A stretch of DNA of 64,000 nucleotides from Aotearoamyces nothofagi (lineage: Eukaryota; Ascomycota; Leotiomycetes; Leotiales; Tympanidaceae), in the NCBI GenBank assembly GCA_015345905.1, contig JADDTR010000037.1, positions 62,001 to 126,000 on the forward strand, read 5' to 3'. The notes under the pieces are model-generated. The model saw only the letters and a list, made by a program, of their open reading frames with translations. It did no database searches and was not told the DNA's origin. Position numbers and translations under genes: made by a program. This document shows, piece after piece, positions 1 through 11,005 of the stretch (within the stretch, counting starts at the first letter, position 1; each line of letters begins with the position of its first letter).

Positions 1-239
1 CATTGTCCCGAATTGACCATTCACTGAATGTCATCCGCCGTGAGGAAGAGTCGTCTCAAGAAGCTGGCTGGAGTCAGGTTGTGAAGGGGGCACCCGCGAA
101 GGCAAGAGGACAGGAAGTGGGCGTTGGCGCAAAGAACTCTTTTATGATTCTTGGAACGAAGGCTGCAGCTGCGAAGAGGGCAAAGGAGAGCGCGAACGTG
201 GTTGATAACTGGGAGAGTGCTGTGGATGGCTGGGATTGA
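1..239 (+). CDS. C-terminal end of an unidentified gene (5' part outside window)
   Basis: An open frame runs from the window edge to a TGA at 237-239 and gives about 78 residues of a longer protein. It is rich in Ala, Lys, Glu and Ser and ends in a short acidic/Trp tail (VVDNWESAVDGWD). A tail of the type 'NSFMILGT...VVDNWE' resembles the C-termini of fungal NFX1/FAP1-like zinc-finger proteins, but that is a weak recollection and no diagnostic domain is inside the window. It is convergent with the BEM46-type gene, whose stop lies 235 bp away. The ATG-like start inside this frame is not taken as real because the frame is open to the edge. Confidence 0.5.
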   Translation, partial: LSRIDHSLNVIRREEESSQEAGWSQVVKGAPAKARGQEVGVGAKNSFMILGTKAAAAKRAKESANVVDNWESAVDGWD

Positions 240-474
240 TTTAGAGACTTTAGTCAAATGTTAAACTAAGGAGATAATACAAGCAATGAGAGCCAATGAC
301 ACCAGTGCATGGAAGAATACAAGTTCGATGTTACTGATTAATGATATGGATTGCTAAGAATCTAATGCAAGATATATCATGGCTGGAAATAATGCTAAGC
401 CGGAAGTCTATCTATAATTTTCGCCAAACGCCATGCTCCTATCACGATGACCCACCAACTCCTAAAGCAGGCAA

Positions 475-1775
475 TCATTTCTTAGATTTAGACTCAAGGT
501 TTCCAACAAATTCGGAAACTGCCTCGAAATATCCTGTTTCCAATACACTTGAATTGTGGTCTCCACCTGGTAGAGGTTTCCAGACCTTCGTCGGGGATTG
601 ACATATCTCGTATAATTTTCTCATATGACTTGGACTATGCAATCGTCAGTCATGGACTTGATAGATAGCATGAATAGGTGAGTAGGAGTTGGGTTAATCA
701 GGAACGTCGAAACGTCATTCTATTTATGTAACCAGAGCCCAGAAGGGCGTCTTGTTTTGTGGATGGAAAATTGAGTCATCATTAAGGAGTGTCCAGGGGA
801 AAAAAGAGAGGTTTGCTTACGGAACAATTTCGTCCCGAAGGCCGCTTAGGAAGAGGACAGGCACTTCGGTGATGGATGGGATAATGGTATCACTGGGCCA
901 GATTTGATGGCAGAGGATGGCGAGGTATTTGGCGGGTGGGATGACACTGCGGCAATGGTTAGCAGGGATCAGTTGACAGGGTTTGTGAAGACTCACGAGG
1001 GGATTAATTTCCTCATAGATAAGAATGTGTTTTCGAGAATCAAGCCTGAAATGGCACCACCATGCTGATTCTTCGCTACCAGCCTGATGCTCACTGCCCC
1101 TCCCAAACTTTGCCCATATACGACAATCTGGTTATCTCTTGTCTCAGCACGCTGCGTGATATAGTCTAATGCAGTCTGTGCATCGATCATGAGGCCATTC
1201 TCGTCCGGTGAGCCAGTAGAGAGACCATAGCCTCGGTATTCCAACATGAAAACGCTGCAACCTATCGACTCGGTGAGCATTCGTGCGATGGGTATTCGAT
1301 GTCCGATATTGCCAGCATTCCCGTGGAACATCAACACAGTGACATTAGTGCTATGCGATTTATTGGGCGCTCGAATATAGAACGCCGATAACGTCTCTCC
1401 GTCAGGGGTCGGTATCATCAGCTCCTCGAAATCAGTGATTCCGTGCTGTGATGGTCGCGTGAGCTCAGTACGTGCATTCGCAGGCATGCTCGAAGGGTAT
1501 ATTAAAGCTCTGTCGGACATGACGTTAGCAGGGGAAGCTTCGGCGGCTGGACTCGGCACTCACTTCTGCTTGAAATATAGCAGCGAGCTCAACACTGCAG
1601 CCACGCCCTGATTGACGTCAGTACGAAGGCCGAGTGCAAAAGGAGGTCTGTCCAGACGTACCGACGAAGCCAGAACTGGCAGACGCATGTAGGAAGCCAG
1701 CGAGCCTGCCACAGAGGTGAAGGACTCCAGATAGCTTCCGCCAGAAGACCCCTGAGAAGACATACTGGACGGCAC
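475..1775 (-). CDS. bem46: BEM46-family alpha/beta hydrolase
   Basis: Serine alpha/beta hydrolase of the BEM46/ABHD13 family, a membrane-anchored protein tied to cell polarity and spore germination in fungi; the natural substrate is not settled. Four exons: 1564-1775, 997-1509, 821-946 and 475-634; introns of 54, 50 and 186 bp have GTGAGT/GTAAGC donors, GCTAAC branch points and CAG/TAG acceptors. They join to 336 residues. The family entry motif FKQKALIYPS spans the first junction. The nucleophile elbow GQSLGG places Ser at about residue 195, Asp in SGLRDE at about 280 and His in GGDHN at about 310. The usual last motif is nearer GGTHND, so GGDHN is a mild variant. The hydrophobic N-terminus fits a membrane anchor. 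It shares a 515 bp divergent promoter region with the LYAR-type gene. Confidence 0.93.
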
Positions 1776-2290
1776 GCTCAGTATAAGGGTTTTGCTGGGA
1801 GTGTTTTTTTTTTTACAGATGGCTAGTGATTCTGTCTCGTGGCCTGTCGCGTCTCAGACTCTGCACCATTGGTCGTGGAGGGTCTCGTGCGCAGTCGATC
1901 GTTGGAGGGATGGGTGCTGGACACCTGCGCAGTCGACTCAGAGAGCGAAGAGCTCACGTGACGACAGAATTAGAACTGTTGGTGATTCCCAGACGGTCCT
2001 CGCAGCGTACAGCTGCAAATGCGTCTCCTTCTCCAGGGGTTTGCGATCGCCTTCCAGGAGTATTGGGGGGAGCTCAATCATATCGATAAATTATCCTTGC
2101 GTGCGCTTTAGCGAGAATCATGCGCGGCTACGCGTTGGAAATATTCAGGAGTTGGTATTTCATGTGAGCCGTACCCCTTCAAACAGCGACACAAAGCGCT
2201 CCTCCTATCTGCACTCTTGGAAAACATCGGCTTCAGATCAGCCTGCATCAGCAGCATCTCGACGACGCGTAGGGTTATTTAATCGCAATT
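1776..2290. promoter_or_regulatory. Divergent intergenic region between bem46 and LYAR-type gene
   Basis: The 515 bp between two opposite start codons must hold both promoters. A T-tract lies at about 1805-1814, close to the bem46 start. Open frames here (for example 1792-2331) have no family resemblance and run across the LYAR-type start, so I treat them as chance. No specific operator was identified. Confidence 0.5.
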
Positions 2291-3740
2291 ATGGTGTCCT
2301 TTTCGTGCGAGGTATGCTTCCGCACTTCTAGAAAGATGTTCTCGCGGCCTCTGCTCTATGGCGCTGACCGTCTCTTATAGGGTTGTGGTGATGTCTTGAC
2401 GAAGAAGAAGCTAGATCCGCACAGGAATCAGTGCCGGGGGGCCTCATTCAGTTGTTTAGATTGTATGGTTCATTTCCAAGGCACAGATTATCGTGGCCAC
2501 ACCGTGAGCCCATAGCACCCCACCTTAATGCAGTACACGTCAACTAATATCCTCCTAGAGCTGCATCAGTGAAGCCCAAAAATACCAGGGAGCTTTGTAT
2601 CGACCCGAGAAGGAAAAGAAGGGCAAGAACAACCACAATTCGAAAGCACTTGTCCCCCAACGAGCATATGTCGAAGATGCGCCTGATGAGCACAACAGCC
2701 ACATCATCATCGTCGACCCTCCACTTCCTGAGGCGCCGATGCCTCCTCCAGCTGCTCCTGGATTCCGTATGGAACCAACGGAACCAGTTAATGTCTTCGA
2801 CTTTCTTGTTGGCAGTGAGACGCCGAATCAATCTACTTTGAGACTCGCAGCTGCAGAAGAACATCGCATGCTCGAGGATACTCCTGTCCGACGAACCAAT
2901 GGCAATAGTCCAGCTGTGCGCTTCCATGATGAACAACTCAACAGAGGTGAAGGCGAGTTAGTACAGTACGGTTCTGGTCCTGTGTCAACAGCGGAATATC
3001 AAACTCCCGCGCCAAAAGGAGAGCGAGAGTCAAGGAGAAAGACTCGCGACCTTACTCAGAGCGAAAAGAAAGACAAGAAACGTAAGCGCCTACATGTAGA
3101 CACATCTCAGGACCGGTCAGCCGACGGAGACGAAGTCATGACCGATGCACCGCCCGTATTACACTCAGGCCTTACAGGAGGCCTAGGACGACTTCTTTCT
3201 CGTCCGTCGGTCTTCCCCCCTTCACCAGATTACTCTGGTGGTGACGCAGGAGATGCTTCGCCTAGCAGTCCTCTAAAGCGATCGAAACACTCAAAACGTG
3301 AGCGCGAAGGCCGCGGCGATAATCTTAGCAACACAATCATGTCACTCATCACAACGCGCAAAGACGACTCTGATAGCCGGCCTAGGAAACACCGCCGCGA
3401 ACACCGGAAACATGGGGAAGATTCTACTCGTCCTGCACACTCACAAAAGATGATCGAATACAAACCCGCAAACGGTGCTGTTGGAGGAGAGAACCAAATC
3501 ATCATCTTCGAGAGCCCAGAAGCACGCGCAGGCCTGCTGATGTCGTTCATCAACAAGGGTCCCGATAGTTCAAGGGGCGTGAGTATGAATAAGGCATTGA
3601 AACGGTATCACCGTGAGCGTCATACATCAGGCCTTGGACGCGGGAAAGCAGAAGAAGAAAAGGAATTGTGGAGGACTCTAAGATTAAAGAAGAACGATAG
3701 GGGCGAGGTGGTCCTATTTTTTGAAGAGACGGATTTGTGA
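2291..3740 (+). CDS. LYAR-type C2HC zinc-finger nucleolar protein
   Basis: Homologue of the LYAR zinc-finger family, nucleolar proteins linked to ribosome biogenesis. Three exons, 2291-2311, 2381-2503 and 2559-3740; introns of 69 and 55 bp end in TTATAG and CCTAG. The product has 441 residues. The first exon encodes only seven residues (MVSFSCE) and splices to GCGDVLTKKK, rebuilding the CxxC...H...C LYAR finger; a second knuckle (CLDC...H...H) ends near residue 48. The rest is low-complexity, acidic and basic by turns, with KR-rich stretches typical of nucleolar proteins and a C-terminal block with many Lys/Arg. The family in other fungi has the same finger followed by a poorly conserved tail. 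The finger is certain; the exact cellular role is inferred from family. Confidence 0.9.
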
Positions 3741-4036
3741 TACCCAATTAGCTAGCTGTTTGAATTGAGCGCTTTGCTTTGCTTGGCTCCGTCTGGCTAC
3801 GGAGGAGCTTGCAAGATATTATCGAACTCTGTAATGCTAATAAGGGGTTTACGTTTAAGTTTAGATCTACGCTTACTTGGCAATGTTCTCCGTGACTAGC
3901 AGTTACGCGCGTAAATATACAAATCTAGTTTTACTCTGATGGTTGTATATGGTAGTTTATAAATGCCTAGTTCTTGGGGCCGAATCCTAGCCGCGTTCTA
4001 ACCTCTCATCGTATCTTACATCGACAAAGGTTAGAC

Positions 4037-5380
4037 TTAATCATCATCATCCTTTCCTGAGTAATCACCCAGAAGAATATCATCCTGTCCCAAGCCAATG
4101 GAGCTATTCCTAACCCACTCAGTCTCGACACGGAAAAAGATCCAAATCCACCTCCTCAATACCTCCAAACATTCCATGATAAAAATGCCGCCTTCCAAAT
4201 CATTAAAATGGTCCAAATGTGGACTCAGCTTCAGCGACCATGTGCACCGAAGGACAAAATCAACGCCAATAGCTACGTAGTATATTTCGTTTGTTTGGAA
4301 GTACAGCCGTCTGCGCAAGCCGTATGGATGGTCTGGCGCTGTGCGTTCGCGAGACGACGATAAGAGGGTCAGGTCCCAATCCTTGGCTACGTCCCAGTAG
4401 AAGGAGTAGAGGGAGTTGACAAGAACCGCCATGAGCCACAATCGATAAACGGTTGCTTGGCTTGCTCCAACGCTAGCTTCATCGAAACTGAGACTGCGTT
4501 GAAGTGCGCTTAGAATGATGACTGGAAAGGCAGACGCGTATTTCAACGCGTTTGCAAGATGCTGGCCGCCCCATCCTGTCGATGCCAGAGCTCCGCCCAC
4601 CCCATGGTTTGAGTTTCTGACTCTAATGTATTCTATGATACATTGCCTGAAGCGGATAATACTCGGTATGGCAATAATCAGGGGCACGATGAATTGACCG
4701 CCGCATCGCCTATCAGGCTTCTTTGTTGCTGAACCACCGGATGTAAAGAACATGCAGAGTGAAACAAACAAGTCGCCTAGGACCTTTGCGTAAGATGTTA
4801 ATACATCAGCAAGTATGATATCGCCAAATTTTCCGTCCTTTGCGTGTGCGATGCCACCGACTGAGACGCGTTTTAGAGTCGCAAGGAAGTGATACCTGCC
4901 AGTTTGAGAGAGCTGCTTTAGAGGGACGATAAAGAGCAGAAAGAGGAAGAGGTAGTAGGACATCGGTAACCAGTCATATTCGACTACAAGTGTAGGGTCT
5001 CGGTGGGTGAAAGTCCAAAACGTGAGAAGAGATACAGCGAGCGAGATACTGAGGATTGTCGCCAGCCGATAGGTAGAAAGATGGTGGGAGGGCTGTGTAG
5101 AAGATGTCCGTGAAGGGTATCGTATTAGTGCTGGGACATCCTATTCTATGAGTTAGAGGTGGCATCTAGGGGTTCGACTGAAGCTTACAATTTTCAGCAA
5201 TGCCAGATAATGCAAATTTGCACCCCATGCCCAGACCGCTACGGACAGTTAGCATTATACCGCAATATGTACCAGGACAGAAAACATACCAAGGACGATT
5301 ATAAGGGCAACTCTATATGGGAGAGGAAGCGTCAAGCTGAAAGAGTCGAGCTGGGATTCAACCCCAGGGTCGCCATCCAT
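4037..5380 (-). CDS. ERD1: ERD1-like EXS-domain Golgi membrane protein
   Basis: Polytopic membrane protein of the EXS family, closest to ERD1, needed for retention of luminal ER proteins and for Golgi glycosylation, where it is thought to recycle phosphate. Three exons, 5290-5380, 5189-5238 and 4037-5140; introns of 51 and 48 bp. The product has 414 residues against about 360 in yeast. The N-terminal part carries a first membrane helix (PYRVALIIVL) and the conserved stretch NLHYLALLKIDVPALIRYPS; the EXS domain covers the rest, with residues VYRLWLMAVLVNSLYSFYWD and QTNEIYYVAIGVDFVLR. The C-terminus ends in four Asp. ATG 5380 was chosen because it opens the conserved N-terminus; an upstream in-frame extension is open but unconserved in look. 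Divergent from PEX10 with a 415 bp gap. Confidence 0.92.
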
Positions 5381-5795
5381 GATTATCGTAGGAAATAAAT
5401 TGGCATTGAACGAGGCAAAAAAAAGAATGACTATAGTAAGCGGATGAAGGAGAAGGGCAGATGTAGGTAGGAATTGGTGTTGCTCGTGTGAAGGACGGAA
5501 GCTTTTATATGAATCGCGCACCCTTTCAGCCACATTGCGGTTACGACGCTAGCTTGGCCAGATCCCCAAATGCCGGGCTATCGTCGGATCGAGCCGAAGC
5601 TATCAATTAATTGCCTTACGGGCTGGGCTGCCTCGGCTCATGCCTGCCACTTGACTGCCACTTGCCTTTCCTCCATGCTCGTGAATCTCTGGCATCACTT
5701 CTTCCTGTTGTGTAAAGAAGAAGTGCACGTTCATTGTTGTTGTCGAGAGTGTTACGACAAATGCTGAGAGTTGATACTCCCCATCTCAAAATACA
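5381..5795. promoter_or_regulatory. Divergent intergenic region ERD1 / PEX10
   Basis: The 415 bp between the two opposite start codons hold both promoters. I see no recognisable operator, repeat or RNA gene; short frames inside are chance. Confidence 0.45.
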
Positions 5796-6953
5796 ATGAC
5801 GGAAGCCAAAGCTTCTGCTGATCACATCTCTGATCACGCCGACATATCACCAAACTCATCAAGCTTCAATTATCCTTTCGCCGCAGCTCCAGACATTATC
5901 CGAGCTCACCAGAAAGATGCCTACTTCGAAGGCATTCTTCTAAACCATCTCTCAAATCTCCTTCGCCGCGTCTATGGTGCTCGTTTCCTCCATAGATATA
6001 CGACAGAAGCGCGAACGTTCTCCGACCTCGTATACCTCGGACTTACAACTTTGATTGGAAATCGCACGCTCGGCGAGGAATACTGCGATGTGATCCAGGT
6101 CGAGGGTGATACTCTCAAGCTACCCGCGATATCTCGTAGGGCAGGATACATCTTGACCAGCATCCTGCTACCATACTCTTTAAACCGAATCCTTCCTTCT
6201 TTTCGATCGAAGCTTCGCTCAAAGCTCGAGGCCAACCTTCGCCGCCTAACTCGTCAATATCAACAAAAGTCCAAGTCTTACAAGATCCAGTCATACCTTC
6301 TTACACACCTCTCGACCATCACCTCGCCATCGCCAGTCCACGCGCTCACCCTTACCGTTTTCTATTTCACTGGATCATACTACCAATTATCAAAGCGGCT
6401 ATTCGGCCTGCGATATATCTTTTCAAAAAAGGTCGAGCCCTCTGATGCAAGAGTTGGATACGAGGTACTTGGTGTACTCCTTTTTCTCCAAATATCAATC
6501 CAGGGTTGGCTACATCTCAATTCAACATTGCGTACAGCCTTGTCTTCTCATATCCCAGTCAACCCTTCGACTATGGCTGGAGGAGCTGCAGTTTTAGATG
6601 GCGGCGTAGAAGTATCCTTGGATCCAAATGCATTCTCATCAAATAATGAGCTGCTCTTTGAGTCAACCGCCTCATCTGCCGCCACAACCCTCGATATCGA
6701 GAAAGTGACAAATACTCCGGTTCTAAAGGACTACAGATATCATCTCAAGAGCGAAGAAGTTATGGGCTGGATTAAAGGTGTCCAACAACGGAAATGTACA
6801 CTGTGTTTAGAGGAGTTGAAGGATCCGGCTGCCACACAATGTGGCCATGTTTTCTGCTGGAACTGCATAGGTGACTGGGTGAGGGAGAAACCCGAGTGTC
6901 CTCTGTGCAGGCGAGCTACCTTGGTGCAGCATATCCTCCCTCTAAGAGGGTGA
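5796..6953 (+). CDS. PEX10: Peroxin-10, RING E3 ubiquitin ligase of the peroxisome
   Basis: Single-exon gene for a 385-residue peroxin. With PEX2 and PEX12 it forms the RING ubiquitin-ligase channel in the peroxisomal membrane that ubiquitinates and recycles the import receptor PEX5. The N-terminal Pex2/Pex12 domain fills residues 30-290 (YPFAAAPDIIRAHQKDAYFE at its start) and holds the membrane segments, such as ALTLTVFYFTGSYYQL. The C-terminal RING starts at Cys334 with CTLCLEELKDPAATQCGHVF and closes with CPLCR; all zinc ligands are visible. Length and domain order are normal for the family. The gene is convergent with velB. Confidence 0.97.
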   Translation: MTEAKASADHISDHADISPNSSSFNYPFAAAPDIIRAHQKDAYFEGILLNHLSNLLRRVYGARFLHRYTTEARTFSDLVYLGLTTLIGNRTLGEEYCDVIQVEGDTLKLPAISRRAGYILTSILLPYSLNRILPSFRSKLRSKLEANLRRLTRQYQQKSKSYKIQSYLLTHLSTITSPSPVHALTLTVFYFTGSYYQLSKRLFGLRYIFSKKVEPSDARVGYEVLGVLLFLQISIQGWLHLNSTLRTALSSHIPVNPSTMAGGAAVLDGGVEVSLDPNAFSSNNELLFESTASSAATTLDIEKVTNTPVLKDYRYHLKSEEVMGWIKGVQQRKCTLCLEELKDPAATQCGHVFCWNCIGDWVREKPECPLCRRATLVQHILPLRG

Positions 6954-8057
6954 CCCCAAAAAGAACCCGATTGGAATTCACGCAGTGCACACATCCGCGA
7001 CTATGCGGATGGTGTCAGAGGTGCTGAAACATGATTCATACAACCTCATGTGAGATAGGCTGGGATAAAGGTCCTGCTCACCAACATCACAATCCCGGAA
7101 CAGAAGTCAGAGATACCAACTGCCAACCACCATCTCCATCTTCTACCCCCCAGCCCACAGCGCGGACCTAGCAATCAACCACCGCAATACCCCGTTCCCC
7201 AATCCCGAACACCGTCCATGTTGGAGACAGGATAGAACAGAACAGAACAGAACAGAACAGAACAGAGAATGCCCGTCGCCCAGAGGTATGCCCACGCCTA
7301 ACCGCGGGCCGAGCAGGTGCAAGCTCCAAGATGCCATGATGCGAAAACGGAGGCACGCGAAAGATGCGGAAGATATGTTCGGGCCTGATCTGGCGCATGC
7401 ATGCCCGCAGCTAGAAGAGCGTCGTGGCGACAGCATGGCTAAGTCGAGGTACCTCTATCTTGCCTGTTGGTCTCGAGTACATATGCATATATATGACTGA
7501 AGTACATGGCTGAAGGGAGCTTCGGTGCCGCGGACGAGGGGCCCTGTATTGTAACATAACCGTGCTCAAAACTCTTGTAGGGATAGGAATGAAACGGGAT
7601 TCAGTTTCTTCACTGGCAGTATGGGGTTATATCACGTGACACAGCCGTGCACTTCGGATCCACATAACCATGGCCCCTTAGCACACGTATTCAAGGTCGA
7701 GTGAGCATGGGTCGATGAGCACGAGACATGTCCAATCCATTTAGCTATGCTCTGTTCTCTGATATATAAGTATGGATAGAGATGAAAGTCTCTCGTCCGC
7801 ACAGAAACCCGGGCCCAAACACCAAATCTCCTTGATAAAAGAACGCCTAAAACTAATGATTGCCTGATTAATCTTTTGATCCAATATGCCTTGCCCATTA
7901 ATCCATCCTCTTCTATCTATGCCTTCGTAAGTATGGCGCAGTGTTCACACAACAATAGCCATGGGCTACCGTCTGATCCCAATCATCTCCACACTCCAGC
8001 GGCCAAAAGGCGCGCGACAACATCTTCCAGAATAGACATTAAAGAACAATGAGCCAT
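6954..8057. other. Intergenic, convergent PEX10 / velB
   Basis: This 1.1 kb lies between two 3' ends. It holds an (AGAAC)n microsatellite at 7233-7265 and a CACGTG E-box-like core near 7635 (TCACGTGAC). No coding frame shows family resemblance and I see no RNA gene. Confidence 0.5.
7233..7266. repeat. (AGAAC)n pentanucleotide microsatellite
   Basis: About seven near-perfect copies of a 5 bp unit (aacag/agaac). The same unit, on the opposite strand (ttctg), occurs 33 kb away at 40951-40987, so pentanucleotide repeats are a recurring theme of this genome region. Confidence 0.95.
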
Positions 8058-9955
8058 CTAGTCCTCATCATACTCCTCCCTTCCAGCAATTTTACTCGGT
8101 CCATCCTTTCGAATCGGGATCTGTCATAAACAATGCTCATTAGCAATATGTCCCGAAATGATATGATACCCTCTAAATTCTTCCATGGCTTCATTCAAAA
8201 TGCAAATAACAATTAAATTATCTTACCTTAATGCCCTGCGTCGCAAAGCATTTGCTCAAAGGTGTGCTCTCTACTACGCCAGGGAATTTCTTTGCTGAGT
8301 AAACGGTAAAGATGTCGCTGTAGCAAGAGGCGAGGATTGGCGCCTTGCCAGTGTTGACGATGGAAATTTGGTTTGCAGGGTTTCCATTGGGAGTTTTGGA
8401 TGGGGCGCCGACGTTCACGAAGGAGAAGCGAAGGCTGTACGTGTCAGTATGGTTTCATGGCAATGCCAAGAATCAAAAAGAAGCATACCGAAAGTTGCCC
8501 TCAGTCCTGACGCTGAGATCCTGCAAAACGAACCAGATACCAATCTTGTCATTAGGATCAGCAAGGCGGAACGCACTGGCTGATAGGCTTCCAATCAGAT
8601 TCCGTGTGAACATGCCAGTTGGTGGAGCAGGCACAGGCATACGGTGCATGTTAGGGTCGACGGGGTTGAAAGTGATGTTACTGCTCATTGTTAGCTCTGA
8701 GGATCGACAGGGTTTAGGTAGGTATTAAATACTCTGCAGGTCTTGGAGGTTGAGAGATGGCATGGACCGAGTTTCCAGTGTGGTAATAGACATGGTGGTT
8801 TGGTGGTTCACGGAATCCAGAAGGAACGCCAAGATCTTGTGGTCTAGGTGGATAACCGCCTTGTGGTTGTTGCTGCTGCGGTTGGCCATACTGGGCCTGT
8901 GGAGGGCCTAGTTGCGGGTTTGGTTGTCCATAAGCATTGACCTGTGGTTGCTGAGGGTATTGATTGAATGGCGGTTGATTCTGATTAGGTGGTGGCTGTT
9001 GTTGATTGTAATGGTACGGATACTGTTGATCTCTAACAATATTGGCATGCCCAGTTGCAATAGGATAGTTGGGAGCGTCAATGGCTTGAGCTTGTTGAGA
9101 ATAGGAGGTTGGGATCGTTGATGAGATAGCAGGAGAGGTCGCCGAGTGGCGGACGAGATTAACTTCTCTCGTACCATCTGCAGACCACAAATCAACATTC
9201 AGGACAAACAATCCATGGTCGATGTCGCTATAAGATGTTACTACGAGCTCTACTAATGGCCTGGCAAATTGAGGACCAGTTGGACTCGAAGACTTACTTG
9301 GTGTCAATCTCTGCACCCGTCACGGCATCGGTTACAATGAGTCTTATGCAAGGTGGTGGCGTAATAGGACGGCGGTCCTAAGACATTGTTAGTTTCTATG
9401 GATGATAGCAAAGACAAACCACGGGTGCTTACCTTGTCACCAAACCCACACATCCGAGCACGTCTAGGTTGTTGGATCACATCGAGTCTGAAAGGTGTAT
9501 GTATTAGTATTGACTTTGGGAGAATCTACAAGGTGCAAATATTATGCAATAGCCCTCGAAAGCATGAAAATGCTATCGTAGACTCGCCAAGTGCGAGTTT
9601 CAGCAGGCGTTTAAACTTACGTGTATCTTCTTCCCAACTCAATCATAGAATGAGACGCCGGTTCTCCCACAGCCTTTGGGATGCTAGACGACGGCAAGGC
9701 TCCATTTTCAGGCGGTGGCAAAGGCGCAGGCAACGCAGCATGTGGCTGTGGAGGAGGAAGTGAGTTCGAATTATAAGCATACGGTTGTCCGTTCTGCACA
9801 AGTTGGGTTGTTGGAGCAGTGTGGTATGGAGGTCCAGGCGCATCTCTGCGGTAATTGGGATCACTTGGAGGTATGCTCGGCGGGATAGCTGAAGCCATTG
9901 GATATGGCTGTTGTGGAGGTGCTGGTTGTGGTGGTTGAGCATACGCTGCTTCCAT
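8058..9955 (-). CDS. velB: Velvet-family regulator VelB
   Basis: Velvet-domain transcription regulator; in filamentous fungi VelB joins VeA and LaeA in the nucleus to couple light response, sexual development and secondary metabolism, and pairs with VosA for spore viability. Seven exons: 9621-9955, 9433-9487, 9298-9377, 8733-9227, 8489-8680, 8227-8434 and 8058-8120; introns 133, 55, 70, 52, 54 and 106 bp. They join to 475 residues. Residues 1-111 are Pro/Gln-rich. The velvet fold starts at LDVIQQPRRARMCGFGDKDR, the classic motif, and resumes at TRNLIGSLSASAFRL, ending with TPLSKCFATQGIKIPIRKDG. Between the halves a Gln/Pro-rich loop fills about residues 195-320; VelB is known for such a loop. 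The donor of intron 4 (GTATTT) is the weakest splice site. Confidence 0.95.
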
Positions 9956-10686
9956 TGTGGCCCAAGCTTCAAGAGGGGTATCGAGATGTGGATATATGTG
10001 AAGCCCGTGCGAGCGTCAATTCGAGCGCGAGTCGAAGAAGCGTCGAGCGGTCGAAGGAGGATACAGAGGCAGCCGTGCTTTCACCTTGCTATGCCTGGAT
10101 CGAATGCCGACGAGGTGTATGCTATGGCTCGGCGCAGTCTGCAGAAGTACCGGTGCACAAGGTGGACAGCTGGAAATGATCTCGAACTCAGCAGTGCAGC
10201 GCCGAGAGGATGTCCCCGATTTCAGGCTTGAAGAGGGTATATACCCGCTCGAGAGGCAGGTATAAGTCGGGTGGCTGTCGAGAGATGGCCACGTCGCACA
10301 CAAGACGCTGCGAAGCTGCAGATGTGACGGCCTCCAACGTTGTAATCGCGTGGGAATCGATCGATGTAGACGCAGGCCGGGAGGAAGAGGAGCGGGACAG
10401 CAGTGCAGCAGTGCAGCAGTGTCATACAGCACGGCGGAAGGGTGCACCTGGTGCTGCCGCTGGCAGTGTTGTTGCAGTTGTCGTTGCGGTGGCGGTGGTG
10501 GTGGCAGAGGTGGTTCGGCGTCTTCTCTTCTCGTCGCTCAAGAAGAAGTCTCAGGGACTCTCGTGGGATTCGGTTCGCCAAGGAGTCGGCAGGCCGACAG
10601 ATGTGCAGGGTTGCAGCGGGAAGCGCATCCAGCGGCGAGGCAGTGGGATCGCTGGGCAGCCAGTGGTAGCTCGCGGCTGGTGGGGT

Positions 10687-10740
10687 CGCTGGACGCTGGA
10701 CTGGGCGCTGGACGCTGGGCGGTGGACGCTGGGCGCTGTG
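10687..10740. repeat. GC-rich minisatellite, unit about tggacgctgggcg
   Basis: Three to four degenerate copies of a unit built on 'ctggacgctgggcg' lie in tandem. The array is non-coding by position, upstream of velB. Confidence 0.8.
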
Positions 10741-10920
10741 CGCAGGAGGGGGCAGGGCGGGTGCTGCGTGGGCAGCTAGGCACCTAGGCTGGGCTGGCGG
10801 GGCAGGGCAGCGTCGGCAGAAAGTGCCTGCCCACACTGCCGTCGCACTCGCACACGCATGCACTCGCTCGCTGTGGCAGCGGCGGCGGTCGCAGTGCTGC
10901 CCTCCCTCCACTGGGCTGTC

Positions 10921-11005
10921 CAAGGCAGGCGGTCTAGGCTGCCTAGGCTGTCCAGGCTGTCCAGGCGGTCTCTCTGAGGCTGTCTAGGCTGTCCAGCTGC
11001 CTGCC
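10921..11005. repeat. Minisatellite, unit about aggctgtcc
   Basis: Repeated 'aggctgtcc', 'aggctgcct' and 'aggctgtct' units of 9-10 bp occur in tandem, interrupted once by 'tctctg'. They sit in the GC-rich stretch upstream of velB. Confidence 0.8.

Noticed and set aside
1792-2331. 179-codon plus-strand frame before the LYAR-type gene
   Set aside because: It overlaps the true LYAR first exon in another frame and carries no recognisable motif.
9228-9297. KSSSPTGPQFARPLVELV-like peptide as part of VelB
   Set aside because: It is the translation of a 70 bp intron; splicing yields the expected EIDTNDIDHGLFVLNVDLW.
10210-10787. Overlapping frames of 145-233 codons on both strands upstream of velB as possible genes
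   Set aside because: They arise from GC-rich minisatellite DNA with few stops; products are Arg/Ala/Ser-rich without any domain, and no splice-consistent continuation exists.
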